A DNA stretch of 64,000 nt from Trinickia diaoshuihuensis (GCF_003390925.1 NZ_QUBS01000090.1:62001-126000); one strand, 5' to 3'. Counted from the first letter of the stretch, positions 9,920 to 18,918 are shown. Notes: generated by a model from the letters alone, not told the origin. Program-made: numbers and translations.

Positions 9920-11581
9920 ATGTTTCGCCGTAAGCTTCTCCCCGTCGCAGTGGGCGCCGCAGCGCTCGCCGTGCTCGCCGCATGCGGCAGCAGCAACTCG
10001 TCGACGCCCTCGAGCGTAGCCGCGGTCTCCGTGCAAGACGCCCTCGCGACGGCCACGCCGATCAAGCACGTGGTTGTCATCTACGGCGAAAACGTCTCGT
10101 TCGACCATTACTTCGCGACCTACCCGAACGCGACGAACCCGGCCGGCGAGCCCGCCTTCACGGCAGCGGCGGGCACGCCGTCGGTCAACGGCTTGAGCGG
10201 CACGCTCCTGACGGCCAACCCGAATTCGACCAACGCCGCCAACGGCGCGGGCGCATCGAACCCGTTCCGCCTCGACCGCACGCAAGCGGCAACGGCCGAC
10301 CAGAACCACGCCTACACAGCCGAAGAGCAAGCGTACGATAACGGCGCCATGGACCTCTTCCCGAAATACACGGGCAAGGGATCGAGCGGCGGCGCCGGCG
10401 CGTTCGGCACGACCGGTCAAGTCATGGGCTACTACGACGGCAACACGGTGACGGCACTGTGGAACTACGCGCAGAACTACGCGATGAGCGATAACGCGTA
10501 CACCGACGTGTACGGCCCGTCCACGCCGGGCGCGCTCAACGTGATCTCCGGTCAAACGAACGGCATGCAGATCATCAAATCGTCGCGCAGCTCGTACTAC
10601 ACGGCCGACGGTCAAGGCGGCCTGACGATGATCAACGACGTCGACCCGATCGATACATGCTCCAGCACGACCGACCAAGCGATGATGCTCGGTAAGAACA
10701 TCGGCGATCTGCTGAACGCGAAGAGCATCACGTGGGGCGGCTTCATGGGCGGCTTCAACCTCGCGACGACGAACAGCAACGGCACGACGGGCTGCGCGCG
10801 CAGCACGACCTCGACCGTCGTCGGCTCCGCCACCGCCGACTACATCCCGCACCACAACTGGTTCCAGTACTACCAGTCGACGGCGAACCCGACGCACGCG
10901 CGTCCGACGTCGATGGCCTCGGTCGGCTATACGAACGTGCCCAATACGTCGACGGTCGATCCGGCAAACCACCAGTATGACTCCGACGATTTCTTCGCCG
11001 CCGTCAGCGCCGGCAATTTCCCGTCGGTCAGCTTCCTGAAAGCGCCGGCGTATCAAGACGGCCACGCAGGCTACTCGGACCCGCTCGACGAACAAGCGTT
11101 CGTCACGAAGGTCGTCAACTTCCTCGAGCAACAACCCGATTGGCAGAACACGGCCGTGATCGTCGCGTGGGATGACTCGGACGGCTGGTACGACCATCAG
11201 TACGCCACGCCGACGTCGGCATCGTTCTCGAGCGGCGATCAATTGAACGGCAACGGCATCTGCGGCACCGGTACGGCTCCGGCCGGCCTGAACGGCCAAC
11301 CCGTGAACGGCCGCTGCGGCCCGGGCACGCGCATCCCGTTCGTCGTGATCTCGCCGTATGCGAAGAAGAACTACGTCGATCACACGCCGATTTCGCAAGC
11401 GTCCGTCGTCCGCTTCATCGAGGACAACTGGCTCGGCGGTCAGCGCATCGGCGGCGGCTCGTTCGACGCCACGGCCGGCAACATCCAGGGCATGTTCGAC
11501 TTCTCGAGCGCGCCGCGCACGACGCCGCTGTTCCTCGACACGACGCTGGGCACGCAAGTGAGCACGGCGCCGAAGAGCTAA
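9920..11581 (+). CDS. Acid phosphatase / phosphoesterase lipoprotein (AcpA-like)
   Basis: 553 residues. The N-terminus is a lipoprotein signal (MFRRKLLPVAVGAAALAVLA followed by the lipidated Cys in LAACGSS). The phosphoesterase/phospholipase C fold is shown by KHVVVIYGENVSFDHYFATY (metal-binding Glu-Asn and the Phe-Asp-His region), VSFLKAPAYQDGHAGYSDP, TAVIVAWDDSDGWYDHQY (Asp-Asp-Ser-Asp-Gly metal motif) and RIPFVVISPYAKKNYVDHT. This family (AcpA of Francisella, Burkholderia acid phosphatases) hydrolyses phosphomonoesters or phospholipids in the periplasm. A terminator follows and then a di-haem peroxidase gene. It is related in fold to, but clearly different from, the phospholipase C at 26509. 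Confidence 0.9.
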   Translation: MFRRKLLPVAVGAAALAVLAACGSSNSSTPSSVAAVSVQDALATATPIKHVVVIYGENVSFDHYFATYPNATNPAGEPAFTAAAGTPSVNGLSGTLLTANPNSTNAANGAGASNPFRLDRTQAATADQNHAYTAEEQAYDNGAMDLFPKYTGKGSSGGAGAFGTTGQVMGYYDGNTVTALWNYAQNYAMSDNAYTDVYGPSTPGALNVISGQTNGMQIIKSSRSSYYTADGQGGLTMINDVDPIDTCSSTTDQAMMLGKNIGDLLNAKSITWGGFMGGFNLATTNSNGTTGCARSTTSTVVGSATADYIPHHNWFQYYQSTANPTHARPTSMASVGYTNVPNTSTVDPANHQYDSDDFFAAVSAGNFPSVSFLKAPAYQDGHAGYSDPLDEQAFVTKVVNFLEQQPDWQNTAVIVAWDDSDGWYDHQYATPTSASFSSGDQLNGNGICGTGTAPAGLNGQPVNGRCGPGTRIPFVVISPYAKKNYVDHTPISQASVVRFIEDNWLGGQRIGGGSFDATAGNIQGMFDFSSAPRTTPLFLDTTLGTQVSTAPKS

Positions 11582-11640
11582 CAGGCGCCAGCCACCGGCC
11601 GCCGGCGTGACGCACATCGCGCCGGCGCAACGATGAGTCC

Positions 11641-11670
11641 CCACAGCCCGGCAACGGGCTGTGGTCTTTT
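11641..11670 (+). terminator. Rho-independent terminator after acid phosphatase
   Basis: Perfect 10-bp stem CCACAGCCCG (11641-11650), loop GCAA, CGGGCTGTGG (11655-11664), followed by TCTTTTGTT. It lies 60 bases after the phosphatase stop and inside any longer N-terminal reading of the next gene, which supports starting that gene at 11705. Some read-through may link the two genes. Confidence 0.9.
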
Positions 11671-11704
11671 GTTAGATCGCACTCCACGTTTCATCCACGA
11701 CACG

Positions 11705-13144
11705 ATGCAACCGCTCGATTCCGTCTTGCCGAACCCGCCCGCCGCAGGCGCTCGCTCGTCCCACCGCCGCAAGATCCTCGTTCGCGCCGCCGCTGCCGGT
11801 GTCGCGCTCGCGGCGGTACTCGCCTGTGCGTGGGCGTTGGCTTACCCCGAGCGCACGCCGGCTGCCGTGGGCGACATCGTGGAGCAACTGACGGGCGCCA
11901 ATGCCCATCCCGTGCACCTGCAGCGCCCCGCCGTTGCCCCGTTGAGCGCAATGGCGCAACTGGGCAAGCAGATCTTCTTCGACCCGAGCCTCTCGGCGTC
12001 GGGCAAGCTCTCCTGCGCGTCGTGCCATAGCCCCGCGCACGCTTACGGTCCGCCCAACGCGTTGCCCGTCCAATTCGGCGGACCGGACATGACGCTGCAA
12101 GGCGACCGGCCGCCGCCTTCGTTGATGTATCTGAATCGACAGCCGAATTTCAGTATCGGCCCGGACACCGCCGATGCCGATACGGCGGTGAATTTCGCGC
12201 AGGAGGCGGCCGCGGCCTCGGGCGTCGCGCGCGCGCAAAAGACGGCGGGGGCTGCACCGGCAGCGCCCGCGATGGTGCCGCAAGGCGGCATGTTCTGGGA
12301 CGGCCGCGCCGATACGCTGCAAGCGCAAGCGTTCGGACCGCTCATGAATCCGGTCGAGATGGCGAATACGAGCGAAGCCGACGTCGCCGCCAAGTTCCAA
12401 CGCGGCGCTTACCGCACCGAACTGCTGCAACTGTTCGGGCCGAACGTTTTCAAGGATCCGCGCTTGTTGTTGTCGGAGGCGATGTTCGCCGTCGCGCGTT
12501 ACCAAGTGGAGGATCCTTCGTTCCACCCGTATTCGAGCAAATACGATTACTGGCTCGAAGGCCGCGCACGTCTGACACGAGCCGAATTGCGCGGCCTGCA
12601 ACTGTTCAACGATCCGGCCAAGGCCAATTGCGCGGGCTGCCATCTCTCGAAGCCTTCGCGTGACGGCCTGCCGCCGATGTTTACCGATTACCAGTACGAA
12701 GCGCTCGGCGTACCGCGCAACGGCGCGCTCGCAGTCAACCGTAAGGCGGACTATTTCGACATGGGCGTATGCGGCCCGCATCGCACCGACCTCGCATCGC
12801 AAACGCAGTACTGCGGTATGTTCCTTACCCCCACGCTACGCAATGCGGCCACGCGCCATGCCTTCTTTCATAACGGCGTATACCACTCGCTCGATCAAGT
12901 CATGACCTTTTACAACCTGCGCGATGTCGAGCCCGGCAAGATCTATCCGCACGATGCGCAGGGCCACGTCATGAAGTACGACGATCTGCCCGCGAAGTAT
13001 CACGCCAATATCGACACGGCCGACGCACCGTTCGACCGCAAGCCGGGCGACGCTCCGGCGATGACGGACGCCGATATCAAGGACATCGTCGCGTTCTTGC
13101 AAACGCTGACGGACGGTTATCAGCCGAACGGCGCCACGCACTAA
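11705..13144 (+). CDS. Di-haem cytochrome c peroxidase family protein (MauG/CcpA-like)
   Basis: 479 residues from the ATG at 11705; the frame extends upstream but crosses a terminator. Residues ~22-48 form a single membrane anchor or uncleaved signal (ILVRAAAAGVALAAVLACAWALAY). Two c-type haem sites are present, CASCH at about residue 103 and CAGCH at about residue 310, with the family segments LGKQIFFDPSLSASGKLSCA before the first and MFLTPTLRNAATRHAFFHNG after the second. Enzymes of this family reduce peroxide or modify proteins in the periplasm using electrons from cytochrome c. A 25-residue Ala-rich insertion lies between the haem domains (about residues 165-195). It follows the AcpA-like gene in the same direction, an arrangement that may be functional. 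Confidence 0.93.
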   Translation: MQPLDSVLPNPPAAGARSSHRRKILVRAAAAGVALAAVLACAWALAYPERTPAAVGDIVEQLTGANAHPVHLQRPAVAPLSAMAQLGKQIFFDPSLSASGKLSCASCHSPAHAYGPPNALPVQFGGPDMTLQGDRPPPSLMYLNRQPNFSIGPDTADADTAVNFAQEAAAASGVARAQKTAGAAPAAPAMVPQGGMFWDGRADTLQAQAFGPLMNPVEMANTSEADVAAKFQRGAYRTELLQLFGPNVFKDPRLLLSEAMFAVARYQVEDPSFHPYSSKYDYWLEGRARLTRAELRGLQLFNDPAKANCAGCHLSKPSRDGLPPMFTDYQYEALGVPRNGALAVNRKADYFDMGVCGPHRTDLASQTQYCGMFLTPTLRNAATRHAFFHNGVYHSLDQVMTFYNLRDVEPGKIYPHDAQGHVMKYDDLPAKYHANIDTADAPFDRKPGDAPAMTDADIKDIVAFLQTLTDGYQPNGATH

Positions 13145-13241
13145 GTCTCCCCGCCTTCTCCCCGCCTGCGCCCCTTCGGAGGGCGCATCGCCCCTCCAGA
13201 TAGGGCGGCCAGCGCGGTCACGCATCGACGTTCGCCACCAC

Positions 13242-13263
13242 GCCCGTTACGAATGTAACGGGC
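13242..13263. repeat. Perfect inverted repeat, terminator-like without T run
   Basis: GCCCGTTAC (13242-13250), tetraloop GAAT, GTAACGGGC (13255-13263). It lies 97 bases after the peroxidase stop and 120 bases before the next gene. No T run follows on either strand, so it may be a transcript 3' end stabiliser or an operator rather than a classical terminator. Confidence 0.6.
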
Positions 13264-13383
13264 CTAGGCCGAATCGCAATCGCGCGGCAACAGACGAGCA
13301 CCACACTCCATCCGTCCCCACTAGCCGGGGCATCCACGCCTACGATGCACGTCGGCGTTTAACCGCTCATCGCGAAACAAGTC

Positions 13384-14064
13384 ATGCTTGCCTGGTTCTG
13401 GCCGGCCGAATTGGCCTTTGCCCTTGCCGCCTACGTCGCATTCGACGGCTTCGGCCTCGGCGTCGGCATTCTCAGCGGCTTTGCGGCAAGCTCGTCGCGG
13501 CGAGATGCGCTAATCGCCTCGATCTCGCCCCGGGGGGACGGCGCCGGGACCTCGCTCGTGGTCGCGGGCACCGTCTTGTTCGGTCTCTTTCCGACGCTCC
13601 GCTCGGTCTCTCTTACGCCGTTCTACGCGCCTGTCTCGGCCATGCTCGCGGCGCTGACGCTACGCGCTATCGCACTCGAATGGCGCCCGAAGAGGCGTGA
13701 AACGCGCGGCTGGTACGACGGACTGCTCTTCGCCGCTTCGCTGGTCGCCGCCTTCGCGCAGGGCGTGACGGCCGGTATGTGCGCGAGGAATATTCCGCTC
13801 GAGCGAGCACCCTCCATCGGCGACGAGTTCGCGTGGGCCACGATTTTTCCGCTATGGAGCGGGATCGGCGCCGTGCTGTGTTACGCCTTGCTAGGCGCCG
13901 GCTGGCTCGTCATCGAGGGCGACGCGGATGCGCGGCGCTTCGGCAGCACGGCACTCGACCGTCTGACGCCGTTGACGATTGCCGTCCTCGCGGCGATGTT
14001 CGTCGCCGCCCTGGTCACCCATCTTCCCTTCGAAACACGCTTGCAGCAACGGAACCGGTTATGA
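13384..14064 (+). CDS. Shortened, degenerate CydB-like membrane protein
   Basis: 226 residues with about six hydrophobic spans. It resembles the N-terminal two thirds of cytochrome bd oxidase subunit II: AYVAFDGFGLGVGILSGFAA matches the family opening (M-D-G-F-D-L-G-I-G-I-L), LVVAGTVLFGLFPTL matches the segment after W-D-G-N-E-T-W, and CYALLGAGWLVIEGDADARR matches Y-x-L-L-G-A-x-W-L. The second Asp of the DGFD motif is Gly, and the W-D-G-N-E-T-W motif has become RGDGAGTS. CydB is normally 330-385 residues, so the C-terminal part is missing too, and no cydA is next to it. Its stop overlaps the LysR start by four bases (ATGA), so the two are probably co-translated. It may be a remnant or a repurposed membrane protein. 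Confidence 0.75.
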   Translation: MLAWFWPAELAFALAAYVAFDGFGLGVGILSGFAASSSRRDALIASISPRGDGAGTSLVVAGTVLFGLFPTLRSVSLTPFYAPVSAMLAALTLRAIALEWRPKRRETRGWYDGLLFAASLVAAFAQGVTAGMCARNIPLERAPSIGDEFAWATIFPLWSGIGAVLCYALLGAGWLVIEGDADARRFGSTALDRLTPLTIAVLAAMFVAALVTHLPFETRLQQRNRL

Positions 14065-15014
14065 ACACTTTGCAGAACATGCGGACCTTTATGCAGGTCA
14101 TCGAATCGGGCAGTTTCACGGCCGCGGCCGATGCACTCGATATGAGCCCTGCGTCCGCATCGAAAGCAGTGAGCGAACTCGAGCAGCATCTACGGGTTCG
14201 TCTACTGATTCGTTCCACGCGGCGCATTACATTGACCGATGCGGGGCGCAACTACCTCGAGCACTGTCAAAAAATCGTGCAAGCCATCGACGCGGCCGAA
14301 CAAGAGGTCTGTGAGGCCAGTAGCCGCGCACAAGGCGTGTTGCGTATCCATAGCTTCGCGAGCTTCGGCCAACACTATATCGTTCCGGCAATCGGCGCTT
14401 ATCGCCGCTTGCATCCCGGCGTGCGGATCGAGCTCGAACTCTCGCAAAGCTTGCCCGATCTCTTCGACGGCACCTGCGACACGTCGATTCTTGCCGTCTC
14501 GAGTCTGCGCGATTCCGAAATCGTCATGCACCGCTTAGGCTCGACCTATAGCGTACTGTGCGCGTCGCAAGCCTATCTGAATGCGCACGGCACGCCCGCT
14601 CATCCCGGCGATTTGATCGAACACGATTGTCTCGCCCTGAGCACGCCGACGTTTTCGCCCCGCGAATGGACGCTCGAAAAGGCGGACGGCAGCCAAACCG
14701 AATGCATCGCGATCAACAGCGTATTCAGGATCAATATGGCCGAATCGCTCGTGGGTGCGATCCGGGCGGACATGGGCATTGGACCCCTGCCCGTCTACTC
14801 CGCGTTGGCCGGATTGCGCGCGGGCACGCTCGTGCGCGTGCTGCCCGAATATACGCTCGAGACGAAGGATATCTGCGCGCTGTTTCCGTCGCGCCGCTAC
14901 CTCGATGCGAGAACGCGAACATGGTCGGACTTCATGCGCGAGTATCTGCCGCCCGCGCTGGCGCGCGATCAGCGCGCCCTGAAGAGTCTCGTCGCGGAAC
15001 CCGAAGAGGCCTAA
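14061..15014 (+). CDS. LysR-family regulator, paralogue of the one at 22792
   Basis: 317 residues from the ATG at 14061. Residues 1-60 hold the DNA-binding helix-turn-helix (FTAAADALDMSPASASKAVS, LRVRLLIRSTRRITLT), followed by a substrate-binding domain. The chain shares long stretches with the regulator at 22792, including MNTLxNM, HRSTRRI-type wing, LSQSLPxLFDG and GTLVRVLPxYTLxT. Both belong to the CrgA/DsdC-like LysR subgroup. The gene overlaps the cydB-like gene by ATGA and its stop codon overlaps that of the convergent response regulator (CTAA at 15011-15014). Confidence 0.93.
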   Translation: MNTLQNMRTFMQVIESGSFTAAADALDMSPASASKAVSELEQHLRVRLLIRSTRRITLTDAGRNYLEHCQKIVQAIDAAEQEVCEASSRAQGVLRIHSFASFGQHYIVPAIGAYRRLHPGVRIELELSQSLPDLFDGTCDTSILAVSSLRDSEIVMHRLGSTYSVLCASQAYLNAHGTPAHPGDLIEHDCLALSTPTFSPREWTLEKADGSQTECIAINSVFRINMAESLVGAIRADMGIGPLPVYSALAGLRAGTLVRVLPEYTLETKDICALFPSRRYLDARTRTWSDFMREYLPPALARDQRALKSLVAEPEEA

Positions 15015-15754
15015 CCCGCCACCGCCCGGCTCAGCTTCTCCACCGGGACCGAAAAAACATACCCCGCCCCGCGTTCGGTCTTGATGTAATCGGGCCGCGA
15101 CGGGTTGTGCTCGATCTTGCGCCGCAAGCGCAAGATCTGAACGTCGATCGACCGATCGTAGACATCGTCGTACAAGCGGCTCGCCTCGAGCAGTTGCTCG
15201 CGCGTCAGCACCCGGCCCGGCGCAGCCAAAAACGCGCTCAGCAACGAGAACTCGCCGTTGGTCAGCGGCACGTTTTCGCCCGCGGGCGAGGTCAGCTTGC
15301 GCGTACCGATGTTCAATTGCCAGCCTGCAAAGCGGTACGCGCGCGCATCGAGCTGGCGCCCGCTCACCGACGCCGCGGCCGCGGAGCGACGCAGCAGCGC
15401 CCGCACGCGGGCCAGCAATTCGCGCGAACTGAACGGCTTGGTCAGATAGTCGTCGGCGCCCAGTTCGAGCGCCATGACGCGGTCGGCTTCGTCGCGGCGG
15501 CCCGAGACTACGATGATCGGAAGTGTGGATCGTTCCCGAATCTTGCGCGCGATCTCGATACCGTCCTCGCCCGGCAAACGCAGATCGAGCACGACGAGGT
15601 CGATGGCTTGCTCCTTGAGCACCTCGGCCATTTGCTTGCCGTCGGCCGCGACGCTGACCCGCATGTCGTTTTCGCTCAGATAGGCGGCAATGAGATTGCG
15701 CACCGCTTCGTCGTCGTCGACAACGAGTACGTGGGCCGGATTGATGTCGTTCAT
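15011..15754 (-). CDS. OmpR/PhoB-family response regulator
   Basis: 247 residues from the ATG at 15754 (MNDINPAHVLVVDDDEAVRN). Residues 5-120 are the receiver with the acidic pair DDD, phospho-acceptor Asp in LVVLDLRLPGEDG (about residue 53) and Lys in YLTKPFSSRELLARV. Residues ~150-240 are the winged-helix DNA-binding domain (LTNGEFSLLSAFLAAPGRVL, DRSIDVQILRLRRKIE, IKTERGAGYVFSVPVE). It lies just downstream of the hybrid kinase at 15818 on the same strand with 63 bp between, so the kinase is its likely partner. The layout resembles TorR/ArcA-type regulators. Confidence 0.95.
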   Translation of the reverse strand: MNDINPAHVLVVDDDEAVRNLIAAYLSENDMRVSVAADGKQMAEVLKEQAIDLVVLDLRLPGEDGIEIARKIRERSTLPIIVVSGRRDEADRVMALELGADDYLTKPFSSRELLARVRALLRRSAAAASVSGRQLDARAYRFAGWQLNIGTRKLTSPAGENVPLTNGEFSLLSAFLAAPGRVLTREQLLEASRLYDDVYDRSIDVQILRLRRKIEHNPSRPDYIKTERGAGYVFSVPVEKLSRAVAG

Positions 15755-15817
15755 GTGGGACCGCGTTCGACTGCACAAACAAAAATTATAGCGGCAAGCG
15801 CCGCGCCTTCCGTTCGT

Positions 15818-17974
15818 TCAAGGCGATCCACTGCGCCTGAACGCATCGCGCACGGCGGCCGCCAGGTCGACGAGCAGCACCGGCTTTTTCAAAACAGCGA
15901 GCACGCCCAGCGTGCGCGACTCTTGCTCCGCCACTGCCGTGCCGTAACCGCTCATGAGCAGGACCGGCAAATCGGTACGCACGGCGCGTATCTTCGCGAT
16001 CAGTTCGGTGCCGGTCATCTCCGGCATCGAATGGTCGGTGAGCACCAGGTCGAAACGCGCCGGGTCCGACAGGAACGCCTCCAGCGCCTCGTGCGGCGAC
16101 GAGAATCCCAACGGCTCATAACCGAGCTCGGCGAGCAGATCCTCACACAGTTGCACGAGGGCGCGCTCGTCGTCGACGAGCAGAATCGTCTCGCCGTTCC
16201 CGCGCTGCGTCTCGATGGTCCGTCGCGGCGGCGCGGACGGACGCTCCGCGGACAGCGGCAAATAGATGTCGAATCGAGTGCCCCGTCCGATTTCGCTTTT
16301 GACTTCGATCGCGCCGCCGTACTCCTTCACGATGCCGTCGACCAACGAAAGGCCGAGCCCCGTTCCGCCTACCGCTTTGCGCGTCGTGAAGAACGGATCG
16401 AACATCCGCTCTTGCACCTCGGGACTGATGCCGGCGCCTGTATCCGTCACGCCGATGCGTACGTAGCGGCCGCTCTGAAGCGTGCCCGAGGTCAAGGCCA
16501 ATGCTTGCGCCGGCGACACTTCCCGAGCCGACACGCTGATCGTTCCTTGCCCATGCAACGCATGACGCGCGTTGCTGCATAGGTTCATGACGACCTGATG
16601 CAAGTGGGTGGGATCGCCGAGCACATACGCCTGCGGCGCCGACAGATCGAGATGGAGCGTGACGTCGGGCGGCAAGCTCGCCTTGAGCAACTCGACGGTC
16701 TCGACGAGCACCTGTTCGACATGAACGGGCAAGCGCGCCGTCATGCCGCTGCGGCTGAAAGCGAGAATGCGTTCGACCAAAAGGCTCGCACGCATACCCG
16801 CGTTGAGCACTTGCTGCGCGTCATGACGCAACGGGGAATCCGCACTGAGGGCGCGCAGCACGCGCTCCCCGTAGCCGACGATCGCGCTCAGGATATTGTT
16901 GAAATCGTGGGCGATGCCGCCGGCAAATGTGCCGAGCGCCTCGAGTTTCTGCGATTGGCGCAGTTGCGCCTCGAGCCGCAGGCGTTCGACCTCGGCCTCC
17001 CGGCGGGCGCTAACGTCGTCGATCACGGCCACGAGCATGCCGTTCAGCGCGCCGGTTTCGGAGAGCCGCGAGATGGTGATCTCCGTCCAAATGACTCGCC
17101 CGTCTTTATGCAAATAACGCTTCTCGAATTTGACCGACGAACGTTCGCCGCGCTCCAGCGCGCCGATCTTGGCCTGCATGAGTTCGATATCGTCGGGATG
17201 CGTAATGTCGGACGCGCCCAACTGCTGCAATTCATCTATCGAATAGCCCACCATGCGTTTGAAGGCGGGGTTGGCCACCATGTACGGCTGATTCGGCTGC
17301 AGCATCACGATGCCGACCGGCGCCTCGTCGAAAACGGCGCGCCAGCGCTGCTCGCCGGCCGCGAGTTCGCTGGCGGCGAACGCCTGGCGGCGGACCTGAC
17401 GCACCATCGCGTAGAGCAAGACGAGCACGAACGAGGAGATCCCTAGCGTGCGCACAAGGGTGGTCCAAGCGTTGGCGCGCCACTCGCGCAGGATGTCCCG
17501 GCGCGGCCGGCCCACGTCGATCTCCAGGGGATAGCCGGGCACCGGCAGGCGCGCAGTCTCGAGATCGCGCAATGCGTCCTCTGTCAGCGCCGCTCCGGCC
17601 CAGCATCGAAAATCGCGATGCGTGCCGTTGCCCTGGAGCGTCACGCGCAAACCTTCGTCACGCGCAAGCTCGCCCACGGGCGCAAGCGCCGCGGCGCAGT
17701 CGAGGCCCGGCGGCGGATCGGTTTCGTTTCGTCCAGCCGCCGGCATTTGGTCGATGACGCCGCCGACGCGATCGGCCAGCACGTGTGCAATGAGCGCGAC
17801 GGTGCGATGGCCCTCGGCCAGCGAGACTCGCCGCGCCTCTCGAACGTTGTGCAAGGCTGCGAGGCAAACGAGGACGACGAGCAGCAGACCGCCCGCGACC
17901 GTCGTGCGGTAGCGGCTATGGATCGGCCAGCCGTCGTAGGTACCGGCGGGCCTGCCGGGGGAAGGGGTGGACAC
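15818..17974 (-). CDS. Hybrid sensor histidine kinase (sensor, PAS, HisKA, HATPase, receiver)
   Basis: 718 residues. A membrane span at about 28-45 and another at about 175-197 frame a periplasmic sensor of ~130 residues. A PAS domain with PAC tail covers ~205-330 (GIVMLQPNQPYMVANPAFKR, FEKRYLHKDGRVIWTEITIS). The phospho-accepting His is in GTFAGGIAHDFNNILSA (about 355). The ATPase has NLCSNARHAL (N box), GVTDTGAGISPEVQERMFDP and GGTGLGLSLVDGIVKEYGG. A C-terminal receiver (about 595-715) has its Asp in LVLTDHSMPEMTG. The HDFNN form of the H box is typical of kinases that work with attached or separate receivers. It sits between a single receiver gene (17992) and an OmpR-type regulator (15011), and all three probably form one relay. 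Confidence 0.95.
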   Translation of the reverse strand: MSTPSPGRPAGTYDGWPIHSRYRTTVAGGLLLVVLVCLAALHNVREARRVSLAEGHRTVALIAHVLADRVGGVIDQMPAAGRNETDPPPGLDCAAALAPVGELARDEGLRVTLQGNGTHRDFRCWAGAALTEDALRDLETARLPVPGYPLEIDVGRPRRDILREWRANAWTTLVRTLGISSFVLVLLYAMVRQVRRQAFAASELAAGEQRWRAVFDEAPVGIVMLQPNQPYMVANPAFKRMVGYSIDELQQLGASDITHPDDIELMQAKIGALERGERSSVKFEKRYLHKDGRVIWTEITISRLSETGALNGMLVAVIDDVSARREAEVERLRLEAQLRQSQKLEALGTFAGGIAHDFNNILSAIVGYGERVLRALSADSPLRHDAQQVLNAGMRASLLVERILAFSRSGMTARLPVHVEQVLVETVELLKASLPPDVTLHLDLSAPQAYVLGDPTHLHQVVMNLCSNARHALHGQGTISVSAREVSPAQALALTSGTLQSGRYVRIGVTDTGAGISPEVQERMFDPFFTTRKAVGGTGLGLSLVDGIVKEYGGAIEVKSEIGRGTRFDIYLPLSAERPSAPPRRTIETQRGNGETILLVDDERALVQLCEDLLAELGYEPLGFSSPHEALEAFLSDPARFDLVLTDHSMPEMTGTELIAKIRAVRTDLPVLLMSGYGTAVAEQESRTLGVLAVLKKPVLLVDLAAAVRDAFRRSGSP

Positions 17975-17991
17975 GTTTCGCGAGGCAGGCG

Positions 17992-18360
17992 TTATTGGAT
18001 GAGCTCGTTCATCAATTCTCGGACGTTGGCAACGAGCGCGCGGCAGTCGAGCGGTTTCGCGAGCACGCGGTCCGCGCCCAGTTGCCGCGCAACCGAGGCC
18101 GCCGTGGCGGCATTGAACCGGAAACGGCCCGAGATAGCAACGATTCGTGCATTCGAATAACGCGCGCGCAACGCACGCAGCCTATCCGCGCCGCCCGTCT
18201 TAGGCTCGCCCAGATCGACGACGAGCAGGGCCGGCATCGATCCGGTTCGGTCTTCGGCAAGCGAGGCCGTCGCCGCGAGACCCGCGTCGAGCAAGGTCGC
18301 GACGACTAACTCGCGCATCATCGGATCGTCTTCGATCACAAGAATTTTGTCCGCACTCAC
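17992..18360 (-). CDS. Single-domain response regulator receiver
   Basis: 122 residues, receiver domain only. ILVIEDDPMMREL carries the acidic pair, LLVVDLGEP the phospho-acceptor Asp (about residue 49), IVAISG the conserved Ser/Thr and VLAKPLDCRALVANV the Lys. There is no output domain, so it may act as a phosphate relay or sink. It starts the minus-strand group followed 17 bases later by the hybrid kinase and may share its transcript. Confidence 0.9.
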   Translation of the reverse strand: MSADKILVIEDDPMMRELVVATLLDAGLAATASLAEDRTGSMPALLVVDLGEPKTGGADRLRALRARYSNARIVAISGRFRFNAATAASVARQLGADRVLAKPLDCRALVANVRELMNELIQ

Positions 18361-18509
18361 AGTATCGTCTCGCCCCGCCGCTATGCCCGCTGGACGCGGG
18401 CTGGCAAGGGCAACGGTACGGGCGCGCGGTTACCGGCTCGTTTCGAATTTCAGGCCGCTAGGTTACATCCGCAACATGCGAGCACCGAACCGGGAGCGGC
18501 ACGGCTGCG

Positions 18510-18740
18510 TCAGCCGCCGAAATAGATGTTGCAAAACGAGATCGGGCCGACGCATTTGTCCTCGTGCGAAGCTTGGGGGCGCTGCTCGTCGCGACCGGCC
18601 GTACGCGCCGCTGGCTGCGCGCCGGCGCTCGCTTGCGTGACCGCCGGGCTAGCGGCGGCGGACTCCGGCGCGCTGTTCTGCGCATGAGCAACGGCAGCGC
18701 AAAGGGAAAGGGAGAGAACGAGGCATTGCAGGGCTTTCAC
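18510..18740 (-). CDS. Small secreted protein of unknown function
   Basis: 76 residues beginning at a GTG (18740) with GGAG nine bases upstream. Residues 1-20 are a signal peptide (KALQCLVLSLSLCAAVAHA). The mature part is Ala/Gln/Pro-rich and ends in HEDKCVGPISFCNIYFGG, with two cysteines that could form a disulfide. I do not recognise a named domain. The sequence around it has no partner gene on the same strand closer than the receiver gene at 18360. The clean signal peptide and codon use support it being real. Confidence 0.7.
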   Translation of the reverse strand: MKALQCLVLSLSLCAAVAHAQNSAPESAAASPAVTQASAGAQPAARTAGRDEQRPQASHEDKCVGPISFCNIYFGG

Positions 18741-18918
18741 GGCTGGACTCCAAACATGCAGCGAACTGTGCTGCGATGGAAGGAACTATAAGGCGGCACC
18801 CCGCTGCAATTAAGCAGCCGCTGCGGAAAGGAGACTTTGCATGCCGGCGTCAATAGCGGCGAAATAGCGGCGACCTTGCTCAATGCCGCGGAGCCTGCGC
18901 TCGCACGCGGCGCGCACC

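Noticed and set aside
9779-11644. Minus-strand open frame of 621 codons, Arg/Val-rich
   Set aside because: It covers the acid phosphatase antisense, has no recognisable domain and an extreme composition typical of a shadow frame.
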